Under the pieces are notes generated by a model that had not been told where the DNA came from, did not search any database, and worked only from the letters and a program-made list of their open reading frames with translations. This document shows positions 36,943 through 47,442 of a stretch of DNA of 64,000 nucleotides, piece by piece (the first letter of the stretch is position 1; each line of letters begins with the position of its first letter). Both the position numbers and the translations under genes were made by a program. The DNA is from Aphelocoma coerulescens. Lineage: Eukaryota > Chordata > Aves > Passeriformes > Corvidae. The stretch lies in NCBI RefSeq assembly GCF_041296385.1, contig NW_027183981.1:2430001-2494000 (forward strand), written 5' to 3'.

Positions 36943-37449
36943 CTGGTTTGGAGGGAAAAACAAGATGCGAGAGTGTTGGCTTTGGGGGTTCCGCTGTCCA
37001 AGTCCATCTCTAGAAGTCACCGTGGGTCTGGTGTCCACAAAAACCTCCAGAAATCAAGGAGTCCAAAACAACTCTCCCAGGAGTTCCCTGTTTCCAGTGT
37101 CCTTACTTTGGGGTTATGGCGGTCCCTCTTCTCAGGGCTGCTGGGGGGCCTGTGGGTCCTGAGGATATCCTCTCCCAAGTCCTGCTTAGGGATGCTGGGG
37201 GCATTTCGGGGGTCTCAGGGGTCATCCTCCCCTGATTCTGCTTCGGCTCCTAGGGGTCCTATGGTCCCCCTCCTCAGCATCCCCCCCCTCCAAGTACTCG
37301 GGGCTTCCCTCTCCCTGCCAACACTTTCAGGGTCAGGGGGCCCGAATCCCACTCATCTCCAGGCTCCCCCACCCCTCCAGGCTGCCGGGAGTCCCCCAGC
37401 TCTGTTAACGGGGGGCTCCCGTGTTTCACCCCCCGGCTCTCCCGGGGAT

Positions 37450-38080
37450 CCCCAAAACCCATGTCCTGCCCGACGGTACCGGGCGATCGCCACGCGGGCC
37501 CCTCAAAATCCCCCCAAGGGGCATTTGCGGCTCAGCTTTGGACTCCTGCAAGATCCAAAAATACCCCCTCATCATATAGATAAAAAAATACCTTCCCAGG
37601 GACACCGAAATAGATTTGCGACTCGATTCCGGAATCTGCGAGCTCCAAACACCTCCCCAGAAAAAATCCTCCCGGAGATCCCGCGATAGATTTGGGGCGA
37701 ACTTCCCCTCCCCGGTCACCGGCGGAATGCGGGGGGATGCGATGCAGTCAGGCCCAGGGGAGCTATGGACTCAGCGAGCGGCGGCGGATCCCCCCGATTC
37801 TCCTCCTCTTCTTCCGGTTCGGGCTCCTCCTCTTCCTTCCCCTCCTGTTCCTGCTCCTCCTGCTTCTCTCTCCCCCCTCGTCCTCCCGCTCCTCCCCCGC
37901 TCCCACCCCGGACTCCCCTTCCCACCCGTCGCTGCCCCACGGCCGCCGCAGCACCGGCTGCTGGGTGGGGGGAGCCCCCCATGAGCCCCCAGGGATGGGC
38001 AGGGGCTTTGGGGACCCCCCAGTGCGGATCCACCCCTCCCGAGCCGCAGGGAATCGCTCCAGGGCTCAGGTGCTGGGGGA
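37450..38080. other. GC-rich region upstream of the zinc-finger gene
   Basis: Moderately CpG-rich sequence with Ser/Pro-rich open frames on both strands but no recognisable protein. It could hold the promoter or first exon of the zinc-finger gene. No splice-supported exon was identified. Confidence 0.35.
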
Positions 38081-38357
38081 CAGGGCTGGACACCCCTGGA
38101 ACGGCCCTTCTTCCATCCCCACCCCACCTTTCCCTCCCCCCTCCTTCCCTTTCCCAGCGTTCCCCCAATCCACAGACCCCTCCCAACTCAATTTGGGTGT
38201 CCCACCCTGCTCCCGTTCTGTCTGGGGGTCCCAGACCCCTCTTTTCCCCAGCTCTTCTGCCCCTTCTTCATCGTCCCCCCCATCCCCACCCTCCCCCGTG
38301 CTTGGTTTTGGGGGTTCCAGGCCCCTCTCCCCATTGTCACCTCGCCCCCCCGCTCAC

Positions 38358-38434
38358 CCGGCGGCCGGGGCGGCTCCCAGAACCTCCAGTAACACCAGTA
38401 CGGCCCCAGCTCCCCCCACATGCCCCATGGCCAT
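38358..38434 (-). pseudogene. Possible MHC class II beta-like leader exon
   Basis: From ATG at 38434 the minus strand encodes 25 residues with a signal-peptide pattern ([20 protein letters not shown], then AAPAA) and ends at a strong donor (GCCGG/GTGAGCG). Length, the hydrophobic core and the AAPAAG cleavage region resemble exon 1 of songbird MHC class II B genes. No beta-1 domain exon is found in the 1.4 kb between it and the zinc-finger gene, so it is either an isolated fragment or the leader of another protein. The exon phase (2) also differs from the usual class II phase. Confidence 0.3.
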
Positions 38435-38733
38435 CGCCGGGCAGGTGCCAACACCCCAAAAGCAGCCGCGCTGTGCCCTGGGATGCCCAGTCCCAGGAGA
38501 GCCGCTCTCGCAGGAAGAAGCAGCTCCCGGGATTCCTCTGCGCAGAGCACGACAGAGATGCATAAGGACAAGGCGAACTCCGACTCCCGGCCACCCAGGG
38601 GGAGGGATACTGGGAGCACCGGGAAAGAACTGGGAGCACTGGGAGGGAACTGCCAGGGGGCGTGGTTACCCGCGGTGGGCGTGACCGACGGGAGCGGGTG
38701 TGGCCACAACGCTCGGGCCGTGTGGGGGCGTGG

Positions 38734-38776
38734 CCATGCAAATAAGAGAGCGGTCGCGCGCGGTGATTGGTGGAGC
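38734..38776 (-). promoter_or_regulatory. CCAAT box and octamer, candidate promoter
   Basis: ATGCAAAT at about 38737 and GTGATTGGTGG at about 38764 on + are an octamer (ATTTGCAT) and CCAAT box (CCACCAATCAC) on the minus strand, about 300 bases upstream of the leader-like exon. The surroundings are CpG-rich. On the + strand the CTGATTGG-like box would resemble an MHC Y box, but its order relative to the octamer is not typical. Confidence 0.3.
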
Positions 38777-38844
38777 CAGAGCGGTGGGGTTCGGCTACGT
38801 GAGACCGCGGCCGAAGCCCGGGCGGGGGCGGTGTCCGGTGAGCA

Positions 38845-39583
38845 GGGAACGGGAACGGGAGTGGGAACGGGAACGGGAGTGGGAACGGGAACGGGAACGG
38901 GAACGGGAGTGGGAACGGGAACGGGAGTGGGAACGGGAGTGGGAACGGGAACGGGAACGGGAGTGGGAACGGGAACGGGAGTGGGAACGGGAACGGGAGT
39001 GGGAACGGGAGTGGGAACGGGAGCGGGAGTGGGAACGGGAACGGGAGTGGGAACGGGAGTGGGAACGGGAACGGGAGTGGGAACGGGAACGGGAGTGGTA
39101 ATACGGGAACGGGAACGGGAGTGGGAACGGGAACGGGAGTGGGAACGGGAACGGGAGTGGGAACGGGAGTGGGAACGGGAACGGGAGTGGGAACGGGAAC
39201 GGGAGCGGGAGTGGGAACGGGAACGGGAGTGGGAACGGGAGCGGGAGTGGGAACGGGAACGGGAGTGGGAACGGGAGTGGGAACGGGAACGGGAGTGGGA
39301 ACGGGAACGGGAACGGGAGTGGGAACGTGAGTGGGAACGGGAACGGGAGTGGGAACGGGAACGGGAATGGGAGTGGGAACGGGAACGGGAGTGGGAACGG
39401 GAGTGGGAACGGGAGTGGGAGTGGGAACGGGAACGGGAGTGGGAACGGGAACGGGAGTGGGAACGGGAGTGGGAATGGGAGTGGGAACAGGAACGGGAGT
39501 GGGAACGGGAACGGGAGTGGGAATGGGAACGGGAACGGGAGTGGGAACGGGAACGGGAATGGGAATGGGAACGGGAGTGGGGG
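38845..39583 (+). repeat. GGGAAC/GGGAGT hexanucleotide array (~740 bp)
   Basis: Almost uninterrupted hexamers GGGAAC and GGGAGT (about 120 units, one break GTAATAC near 39098). Every six bases carry a GGG run, so the + strand is purine-rich with well over a hundred G-tracts. Open frames in it encode Gly-Thr-Gly, Arg-Glu or Arg-Ser repeats and are artefacts. The array starts just after a GTCCG/GTGAGC donor-like site. Confidence 0.95.
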
Positions 39584-40125
39584 GTAGGGAACGGGAGCAG
39601 GAATGTAGGGTAGGGAACGGGAGCGGGAATGTGGGGTAGGGAACGGGGCAACGGGAGCAGGAATGTGGATGAGAAAGGGGATGGGGGATGGGAGTGGTAA
39701 TATGGGATAAGGAATGGGGGAATGGGAATGTGGGATAGAGAATGGGGGAATGGGAGTGGAAATGTGGGATAAGGAATGGGAACGGGACTGGGAATGGGAA
39801 CAGGGATCTGGAACGGGACTGGGATCAGGAGCTGCGATGGGAATGGGACCATGACACAGGAACAGGAGGCACCGGAGACTGGGTGGGGGGGGTGACACCG
39901 GGGTGAGGGGGGTCCGGGTCAGGGGGACACAGGGAAAGGGGCACCAGGAATCGGAATGGGATGGGACAGAGGGGAGATGGGGACGGGGGGGTACTGGGGA
40001 TCGGGTGGGGGGTAATAGGGGGGGTGACAACGGGACAGGGCGTGACAGCGGACCAAGGGGGACACGGGGACACTGTGGACCGGCTAGGGGAGACACCCTG
40101 GACAGGGGGTGACACACAGACCGAG
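39584..40125 (+). repeat. Degenerate G-rich repeats
   Basis: A decayed continuation with units such as GGGAACGGGAGCAGGAATGT and GGGATAAGGAATGGG to about 39840, then GGGGTGACA and GGGGACAC steps to 40125. No gene is seen. Confidence 0.7.
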
Positions 40126-40509
40126 AAGGAGACACGGGCTCTGCTGGGTCCCCCCAGAGACCGAGCAGCTTGTCTTCGGGTGATTTTATGATGTGTATCC
40201 CATATCGCTGCCCTATGCCCAGAAATTAATTTTTGTGCCTTTCTATGCCTTTAAACTGAGCCTGAGAGGGAGAAGGAAAAACAGCAAAACTTTTTCAAAG
40301 CAGTTTGCAGCTTGTTCAAGGTCACACAGAGATAGGGATTTTTTTTTCCAGCTGCGGCAGGGGAGTGAGGAAGCACCCAGCTTGCTGCTTTCCAGTCAGC
40401 TTTTGGCCAGTGGTTCAGCTTCTTTTTCTCCGGAGACAGAGAGATGAATTTTTTCCTTCCCTGGAATTTTGGATTTTCTCCCTTTTCTACTGGACTGCTT
40501 CAACATCAG

Positions 40510-40990
40510 AGCACATCCCCAGGTGCCACATCCACACATTCCTTAAGTCCCTGCAGGCATGGCAATCGCCTCAATTCCGTGGGTGGCCTGTGCCAGTGCT
40601 TGACAACCCTTTCAGAGGAGACCCTTTGCCCTAATACCCAATCTAAAGCACTCCTGGCACAACTTGAGGCCATTTCTTCTTCTCCTGTCCCTTGGGAGCA
40701 GAGCCTGACCTGCACTAGCTCCACACTCCTGTCTGGGAGTTGCAGGCAGTGAGAAGGTTCCTGTCTGATCCTGCTCTTCTCCAGTGTCAGCCCCTGCAGC
40801 TCCCTCAGCCCCTGCTCATCAGACTTCTCCAGCCTCTTCCCCAGCTCCCTTCCCTTCCCTTCTCTTCTCTGCACACACTCCAGCCTCTCAAGGTCTTGCT
40901 TGATGGGAGGGGCCCAAAACTCATCCCAAGACTCCAGGAAACTTACAGCTGCTCCACTGAACTCTCCAAAGAGAGCAAGGGTGAGTGATG
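40510..40990 (-). mobile_element. CR1 LINE fragment
   Basis: Reversed CR1 sequence: CCAGTGCTTGACAACCCTTTC, CTTGAGGCCATTTC, TGTCCCTTGGGAGCAGAGCC and CCCCTGCAGCTCCCTCAGCC are characteristic and in the expected order. The 3' terminal repeat is missing. Confidence 0.82.
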
Positions 40991-41397
40991 CTGACATTTC
41001 TCCCAGCTACTCAGGGAATATCTTGCCTGCCTCTTCACGCTGCCTGCCTGCTTTATACCAGAGCCCCTCCACGAAATCTGCCTTGTTGGCCTTCGCCCAT
41101 GAATACTCAACCCCATAAGCACCAGCATGAAGCTCGAGACAGTTGGAATCCTCCCTTACACAGACGCCAACCCCAGCGCCTCTCCTTCCTTGCCTGTCCC
41201 TTCTGAAGGCTTTCTAGCCATCGGCAACAGTGCTCCAGTGTGGGACTCATCCCACCATGGCTCTGGCATGGCAACCATGTCCCGCTTTTCCCGACCTGCA
41301 ACCACTCCCAGCTGCTGCACTTTGTTGGCCATGTTGCACAAAGTGGCGAGGAAGCACTTCAGTTGAGCTCTTGATCTCGCTACCTTTTTGGAGGGGG

Positions 41398-41895
41398 ATG
41401 AAAGGAATAAGAGAAATGTGTCTTGACACACAGACTGCGTGAATCTGCTTGTCCATAGGGCCAGGAACTCACAGATAGGGAAGGCACAAAAGAAGTTCTC
41501 CCTTCTAGAAAATGTTACTGATTGGCACGCACTGTCGCTCAGCTAAGGCCGTGTGAAATTCCTGAACTTAGAGAAGAAGAACAAAGGCTTAAGAGAGTTA
41601 AGAATAGTGTTTGGTTCTAGATCTGTATATAAAGAAACCAGAGGGTGCATATTAGAGGGGGCCAGAGAGACAGCGATTTGGGAAGTCTGTACCTTCCGAG
41701 TACCTCAGGCAATGGGGGAAGGAAGAGGGTGATGCACCTGGAAATTAGGATCAAAAAGGAGGCTGCGCCCCACAACAATTGGAGACACGCCATGAGAAAT
41801 GTCCCGTGGCCTCTGCCTTTATTCCAATAAGACTACGGGACACCTGTGTGTCTTTTCCAGACTAAAGCTCAGGTGTTGTGAATTTTTTCTGCACA
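41398..41895 (+). mobile_element. Solo LTR (duplication copy 1)
   Basis: Starts TGAAAGGAAT and ends TTTTTTCTGCACA, with AATAAG near the 3' end. It aligns with the LTR at 13341-13801. The flanks GGGGGA and GGGAGA may be a 6-bp target duplication with one mismatch, which would suit an ERVK-type element. No internal viral sequence adjoins it. Confidence 0.7.
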
Positions 41896-42199
41896 GGGAG
41901 AGGCCCTAATCCTTCAGAGACCATTCTCAAGCTCTTCTCTGCTTTCTGACCCATCAAGAAGCCCTGTGTCCTTGCTGCTGCACGCATCTCCCACGGCTCT
42001 CTGCCGGCCGCACAGCGGAGCCGCCGGCTCCGGCTGGCAGGGCCTCAGCGCCCTGTGCCCTGTGCCCTTTGGCCCCGCTGGCCGCGCCAGGCCCTGCCTG
42101 CTGCCCTGATGGTGGCACTCGTGGCCCCAGTGCTCTCCAAGGGCTTCTCCGGGGGCACCTTCCTGGGGCCTTTCAGTCCCTGCACGAGGCCCAGCCGAG

Positions 42200-42507
42200 A
42201 CCTGCAGAGGGGCTGTTCCCAAGGGCCTGGAGGCACAGCCCCAGGGGCAGTGGCTTGCCACTGACAGAGGGTGGGCTTAGGCTGGAGATGTGCAAGAAAT
42301 TCTGGGCTCGGAGGCTGGCGAGGCCCTGGCCCACGCTGCCCACAGAAGCTGTGGCTGCCCCATGGCTGGCAGTGTTCCAGGCCAGCTTGGCCGGGGCTCA
42401 GAGCAACCTGGCCTAGTGGGAGGTGTCCCTGCCCTTGGCAGCAGGCTCGCAACAAGACGATTTTCAAGGAGCCTCCCAAGCCAAGGCCTTCTGTGATTCT
42501 GTGATCA
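42200..42507 (+). mobile_element. CR1 LINE, 3' end (duplication copy 1)
   Basis: GGCTTAGGCTGGAGATGTGC, then CTGGCCTAGTGGGAGGTGTC and the tail TTCTGTGATTCTGTGATCAC identify a 5'-truncated CR1 on +. Confidence 0.88.
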
Positions 42508-42639
42508 CAGGATCCCGGGGCAGCTGGCCTTCATTTCTGCTTAGAACCACTTCAGCACGCTAAGTTGGGCTGAGTTCAAGGAGACTGTTCACGAGCCCAG
42601 ATTGCCAGCGCCTGAGATTCACCAATGCTCTGGGTCTGG

Positions 42640-43220
42640 CTGAGATCAATCAAGTCTTGCACGCTCCAGATTCTGGAATATTGTCGTTTATTGAAGCAAG
42701 GACAAAGCAGCTTCTGGCCTTCCACTCATAAATGCACTAACTGTAGAGCATGAGTAGATGTCCCAGCAGAGAGCGACACTATACAAGGCTTGACTTGTGC
42801 ATAAAAATAATATCATCGAGGTAATCTATCATAGGCATGTCATAAATGGATCTATTTTCTTAAAATCTTTCCAGACATAAATGCACTGAGAGCAATATTA
42901 TGTGTCACAACAGATAGTGACACTAAATATGTGCTATATTGTTATTATTTAAACCTAATTACCTACTCAACTCTTTCTAAATATTTTGTAGCATATTTTA
43001 TCTAGATGATCATTTGATCATTTTCATTCTATTTTATCATAGAATAATGACGTATTTGGTATCTTTTCTATTATTTAGATTAGTGTATTGTTTTCTTTGA
43101 TTATACTATACTATTATATATGATCATTAATAAACTTTAGAGTATCCACTATGTATAGATGATCTATATACATCTATGAAATAAAAATCTAGATTCTTAT
43201 ATAGTCACAGTTTTTGGCCA
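42640..43220. other. AT-rich island (duplication copy 1)
   Basis: A ~450-bp core (42780-43210) is strongly AT-rich, with ATAAATGCACT occurring twice (42728 and 42877) and GTGACACTAAATATG-type segments, in an otherwise GC-rich window. The left part contains CGTTTATTGAAGCAA, which on the minus strand gives AATAAACG and may be an LTR R-region. No ORF. Family not recognised. Confidence 0.45.
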
Positions 43221-44499
43221 GCTCCGACACAGTCAGACCCAAAGGTGTCCCTTCTGGGGAAATGGAGAGACACCGTCCATTGGCTGATGGCGGGCAAGCA
43301 GCGCTGATTGTTCCCCTTGGTCTTTTGTTCCCTGTTTCTGTTTCCTTTTTCTGTCCCACATTCCCGCTTCTTTCCTCCTCTAAGTTTTGGCCCTTGCCAA
43401 AGGCCGGGAACAATTGCTGGTTACAGCTGGGCTTTGGTGGCTTTGGCCGTGCACATAAGGCAGGCGCTCTCTTGGTGCGAGTCCTCAGGAGCGGCAAAGG
43501 TCATATGCAAGTAGGGCTCAGTGCGGATCTGGGTGACTTGTTTTGGAGATGGAAATGATACGAGGAGGTAGAATCAACCCTGCCATGGCCCTGCACCTGC
43601 TGAGGAGGCAGGAAAGGCCGTGGGACCTGGGCCGGAGTCTTTGCACACATCCTCTTCTCCTTGAAGGACCAGATTTGTACGACAGCTTGTTCTGCACAGT
43701 GAAGGGCAGTGAGGCCAATGGTGCTAGAGAGGTGCAGGTGCTCTTCTGGGCCTCAGGGAAACAACATGGGGCCGAGAGGCCTCTGCTTCACTGCAGACGT
43801 CATTCTGTGCTTAGGCCTTGCTGCAGCCAGGGGCAAGAGAGCTGAGAGGCCCAGCTGATGTTTTTCTCAAGCAGCCCCATCAATTCTCTGCTGACTTCAA
43901 GCAGCTCTGCAGCACATCTGGCATTCAGCGCAGTGAGCGAGCACTGCAGCACATTGCCCAGAGGTTGTGGAGTCTCCCTGAGCGCAGATAGTCAAGAACC
44001 ATCTGAAGGCAATCCTTTGCAAGGCGCAGCGGGAAGACCCTGCTGGAGTAGCCCTGGCCAAGATGATCCCACCGGTGCTCCTTCCAAACGTTAACTCCTC
44101 TGGCATTCGCAGATCTGCATCTTTGTACAAGGTGAAGCTCTCAGAGGGAAAGTGGAGTCTAAGAAAGAGTTGGGGGCAGTTGCAGTCCTGGTGCTAATGG
44201 GAGTCTCTCTCACAAGGCCCCTGGCCATGGCCTCTTCAACTCCATCAGCTTTGACTCCCCGAATGTTCTTTTGCTCTTGAGGAAAGGTGTGGCAGCAATT
44301 CCCACTGTCTGTTGAGCAGTGCCCTCCCCACATTCTGCACGCTCAGGTCAGCGTCAGCTGCAGCCCAGGGAGCAGATTGTGCCCACAGAGCCCAGAGAAC
44401 ACAAAATGGAATCAGAGTATTTCCTCTTGCGTGGTCCCCGATCTGTGTAGCCAACTCGGTCATCCGTGCATGCAGTGCTGAGGAGACTGTTGAGATGAC

Positions 44500-44528
44500 A
44501 CCGCTGCTGCTGCTGCTGCTGCTGCTGG
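44500..44528 (+). repeat. CTG trinucleotide repeat (duplication copy 1)
   Basis: Nine CTG units at 44500-44526, the same number as in copy 2 at 58865. It is outside the ITPRIPL1-like coding exon. Confidence 0.85.
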
Positions 44529-44664
44529 CAGAGTGCTGCTGCACAGCATTTTCCCTTCCCTCTCTGTGTCCCACACTGTTCCTTCTTTTCCCCTGTACAA
44601 TGAGGGGCTTCTCTGCCGCCAGCTGCCGGCCCCACAAGCACAGCTCTAAGCAGGAGAAGCTCTT

Positions 44665-46455
44665 TCAGTGCTCATCGTTCAGGGTTCGTGTGAACCGCTT
44701 TCGCAGATCCACGTACTCACTCATCGCCTGGGAGTGGGCAACGGGATCCATCACCAGGTGGTGGAAAAGATTGCACATCTCGGCCATCTGCACCTCTGGG
44801 GGCAACCTGATCTCCCCAGGAAGGCTCCGGTTGCCCACGATGAAGTGGTTGAGGCATCTCACTTGCACGCAGAAGCGCAGGCCCTCGCTGATATCCACCA
44901 GTCGCCTGACAAAATCTCTCCTGCGCCACCGTGACACGGGGATGATGGACAGGAGGTGCATGACAATGGTCTTGATGGTGTAGGTGGAAAAGCCTGAGCC
45001 CAGCTGCAGACGGCTGAAGAACTGCAGGCATTTGAGGTGCAAGCTGTCAGGGGGGGCCTGCCTGGCGATGGACTTGAAGAACTTCATCTCTGCCACGGCG
45101 TAGCTCTCAGGCCATGTTGTGCTTGGCGTGCAGGCCTCCCTCGGCTGGCTGCTCACAAAGATGTCTGAGTCGCCTTGCCGCACCCCAAACAGCACCTCAA
45201 TGCGGAAGCTTGCTGCGCCGTTGCTCGCCTGGAATTGGCAGGAGCGTCTGGAGGGCAGCAGCACTAAATGCCAATTGTGGGACTGAGGCAAAGCTGGCCA
45301 GATTGCTCTCACCAGTTGGTAGAACCAGCGGGCAGTTTTCTGCACGTCGAGGTAGGAGCCGGTGCACAGGGTGTGTAGGAGGCTGGCATGCTGATTGCTC
45401 TGCAGCTCCTCCTGGGGCTGGTGCAGGAAGCACAGCATCTTCTCACCCTGCTGCTCCCTGCTGCAGGTGCACTCCAGCTGCACGCGGACACGGAAGTTCC
45501 TCCCGCGCCTCTGCCCTGCAGTGTCCAGCTCCAGCTGGAAGGAGTGGCCTCGGGGAGGATTCATGGGTACCAGCACACGGTACACAACATCCTGCTCACG
45601 GGGACTCCAACCTTCGAAGGCACTGCCCACCCCGATGGCTCGTTGCAGCACCGGGTAGAAACTGTTGGACAAGACGTGGCCAAAGTAAATGGCAAAATTG
45701 TCCATCAGGTTGGTTGTCCACTCACAGCCTTCCTGCAGGTCCTCTACAGGCCACTGGATGCGCTCCATTGCAATCCTTCCGAAGTTATCTTCACCCTCGT
45801 CCTCTTCTTCTTGGACTCCATTTGCAGCATCATTGTTGTTTTCTGCATTTGCAGCCTCACGGACAACTTCATTTCCAACATCGTCTTCTTCATTTGCAGC
45901 AACATTGCCGACTTGCTGTACATTGCCATCATCATTGTTGTCTTCCTCCCGATTGGCATCATTGGCTTCTTCTTCTTCTTCATTTCCAACATCTTCTTCT
46001 TGGTTTGCATCCGCATTTCTGACTTCCTCTTCATTTGCACCATCATTTTCTTCTTCACGTTCCTCTCTCCTCAGGCTCCTTTTCCGCCAGATAAACCATA
46101 GGGCCAAGAGAAGGAGCAGGAGCCCAGCAAATTCCCAGACCTGCCAGTGCTGCAAGGCAGACCACGGCAGGTCTCCCCAGGCCCCTCCACTCTGCCTCAG
46201 CATAAGCTGCTCCACCTCCCGCTCCAGAAGAATCCTCTCCACTTCCTGGTGCATCGCATGCACCTCCATGCTCAGACGCCTCGCCTCATCCAAAGCATCT
46301 CCCGCGGGCTGTGGGTACGGGATAAGGCTTTGCAAGAGCAAGAGCCAGAACAGCCAGTGACCCGTGGTCTGCAGGAGGATGGAGAGAAGGCCTTGAGTGG
46401 GCTGGGGAGGGAGGCAGCTGCCACTGGGGGCAGCAGGGACGGCAGTCACAGGCAT
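44665..46455 (-). CDS. ITPRIPL1: ITPRIPL1-like single-pass membrane protein (copy 1)
   Basis: The ITPRIP family are membrane proteins with a Mab-21-like nucleotidyltransferase-fold domain; ITPRIP modulates IP3-receptor calcium release. I choose ATG at 46455, because the minus strand has acceptor CTGGCCCCAG directly before it and a donor GCG/GTGAGT at 46661/46660. The open frame upstream of 46455 is a 205-bp intron in a 5'-UTR-interrupted gene. The protein is 596 aa: hydrophobic segment ~23-46, heptad-like helix ~52-88, membrane span ~107-123 (FAGLLLLLLALWFIW), an Asn/Glu-rich acidic stretch ~131-222, then the Mab-21-like region from ~235 (WPVEDLQEGC, LHLKCLQ, HFIVGNRSLP, LVMDPVAHSQA). It is intact. 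The name is by architecture and motif; birds have several such paralogues. Confidence 0.87.
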   Translation of the reverse strand: MPVTAVPAAPSGSCLPPQPTQGLLSILLQTTGHWLFWLLLLQSLIPYPQPAGDALDEARRLSMEVHAMHQEVERILLEREVEQLMLRQSGGAWGDLPWSALQHWQVWEFAGLLLLLLALWFIWRKRSLRREEREEENDGANEEEVRNADANQEEDVGNEEEEEANDANREEDNNDDGNVQQVGNVAANEEDDVGNEVVREAANAENNNDAANGVQEEEDEGEDNFGRIAMERIQWPVEDLQEGCEWTTNLMDNFAIYFGHVLSNSFYPVLQRAIGVGSAFEGWSPREQDVVYRVLVPMNPPRGHSFQLELDTAGQRRGRNFRVRVQLECTCSREQQGEKMLCFLHQPQEELQSNQHASLLHTLCTGSYLDVQKTARWFYQLVRAIWPALPQSHNWHLVLLPSRRSCQFQASNGAASFRIEVLFGVRQGDSDIFVSSQPREACTPSTTWPESYAVAEMKFFKSIARQAPPDSLHLKCLQFFSRLQLGSGFSTYTIKTIVMHLLSIIPVSRWRRRDFVRRLVDISEGLRFCVQVRCLNHFIVGNRSLPGEIRLPPEVQMAEMCNLFHHLVMDPVAHSQAMSEYVDLRKRFTRTLNDEH

Positions 46456-46660
46456 CTGGGGCCAGGAAGGACAGGGCCCCAGACAGCTGGCAGGCAGCAA
46501 GGCCTGTCCCGCTGCCCCAGCAGCAGCGGCACCGTGCCCTGCCCCAGGCTCTCCCATGAGGGGCTGTCCCTGCATGCGGGGGGACAAGCCAGCCTCGGGT
46601 GCAGCGTTTCCGCCCCGGCCCTCGTCCCCAGCCCAGCCTCCCCGCCACGTGTGCACTCAC

Positions 46661-46760
46661 CGCTTGCCCAAGCAATACAGGGCCAGCGTTACCTGCTGGG
46701 GCCTTTTAGAGCTGCCCCCATTGTGACACGTCGCCCGGGATGTCACAGGGGGCACAGCAC
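46661..46760 (-). promoter_or_regulatory. ITPRIPL1-like promoter and 5' exon region (copy 1)
   Basis: On the minus strand the donor GCG/GTGAGT (46661) is preceded by a TATA-like CTCTAAAAGG (46711-46702). Upstream of that is an inverted repeat, TGTGACA (46747-46741) and TGTCACA (46728-46722), around CCCGGG. A second donor-like CAG/GTAACG lies near 46690. The start site is inferred only; if the TATA-like site is used, the first exon would be very short. Confidence 0.45.
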
Positions 46761-47039
46761 AGCACAGCCAGGCCAGCAGCACCCTTTGTCTCCAGCCCAG
46801 CTCAGGCACTCAGTGTAGCCTGAAGCAATCAAAGGCTGGACACACACAAAGTGCAGACAGGACTGCAGGTCAGGTAGGCAAAGAACTCCAGGTGTGGTTT
46901 CTGTGAGAACCTTCCAGAAGGGTTATAGCTGCAGCTTGAGAAGCTCTTTTGCTGACACAATTTGCAGTGGAGTGGAAGACCTGACCCTAGTGGCTCCATG
47001 GGTGTGGTCCCTCTAAAGGGCCTCTGTACCTTCACTATG

Positions 47040-47442
47040 GTTTAGGAGGAGTATCCACCCGCTCACACACACAGTCTGTGCATGAACCAGAGACAGAGGG
47101 GTGAGAGGGGTTCTCTGCATGCAATTCCGAGGCCTTTAGTGGCAACACACCCGAAGGGAGGCAGAGGCAAAAAGAACACCAAATCAAAAGCCCGTGCCAG
47201 TTTGATCCCAAAAACTCCCAAAGGCGGGCAGAGCATCCAATAGCAATAGTCTGAGGGCTAGGGGGCAGAGGCAAGGTTGAATGACAGAACAGGGGCCAAT
47301 GGGGAAAGGGATGGGAGGGGGGAGAGGGCCAGTGACCAGCAGAATCTAGACAAAGGGAGAGCTTTCTAGCACAGTGTTGTTAGGAGAGACCACTTTTAGG
47401 GAAACTTGAGGGGTGTGACGTGCACTGAGCCCCTGCTACATC
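47040..47442 (-). mobile_element. Endogenous retrovirus 3' LTR with polypurine tract (copy 1)
   Basis: On the minus strand a purine run AAATTAGGGGGAGA (about 47456-47443) is followed by TGTAGCAGGGGCTC, a typical polypurine tract to LTR junction. The LTR body continues to about 47040. The far end is not sharply defined. Confidence 0.55.

Noticed and set aside
35929..37689. 586-aa plus-strand ORF
   Set aside because: It is the antisense of the zinc-finger array; the finger consensus is on the minus strand.
38734..38776. Classical MHC class II S-X-Y promoter
   Set aside because: A Y-like box is present, but I found no X box at the required spacing, and the octamer lies on the wrong side.
38845..39583. 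Interstitial telomere sequence
   Set aside because: Units are GGGAAC and GGGAGT, not TTAGGG.
38188..40135. ORFs of 400-550 aa encoding Arg-Ser, Arg-Glu or Pro-Phe repeats
   Set aside because: They read through the GGGAAC/GGGAGT hexamer array, and no unique domain is attached.
44500..44528. Poly-Gln or poly-Leu coding repeat
   Set aside because: The CTG run lies outside the supported coding exon; frames through it have no family resemblance.
45114..46360. Several plus-strand ORFs of 220-300 aa opposite the ITPRIPL1-like gene
   Set aside because: Antisense shadows of the coding exon; no recognisable domain.
46456..46656. N-terminal extension of the ITPRIPL1-like ORF to 663 aa
   Set aside because: It would start with GTG directly after a GT donor, and an acceptor lies exactly before ATG 46455, so this is intron.
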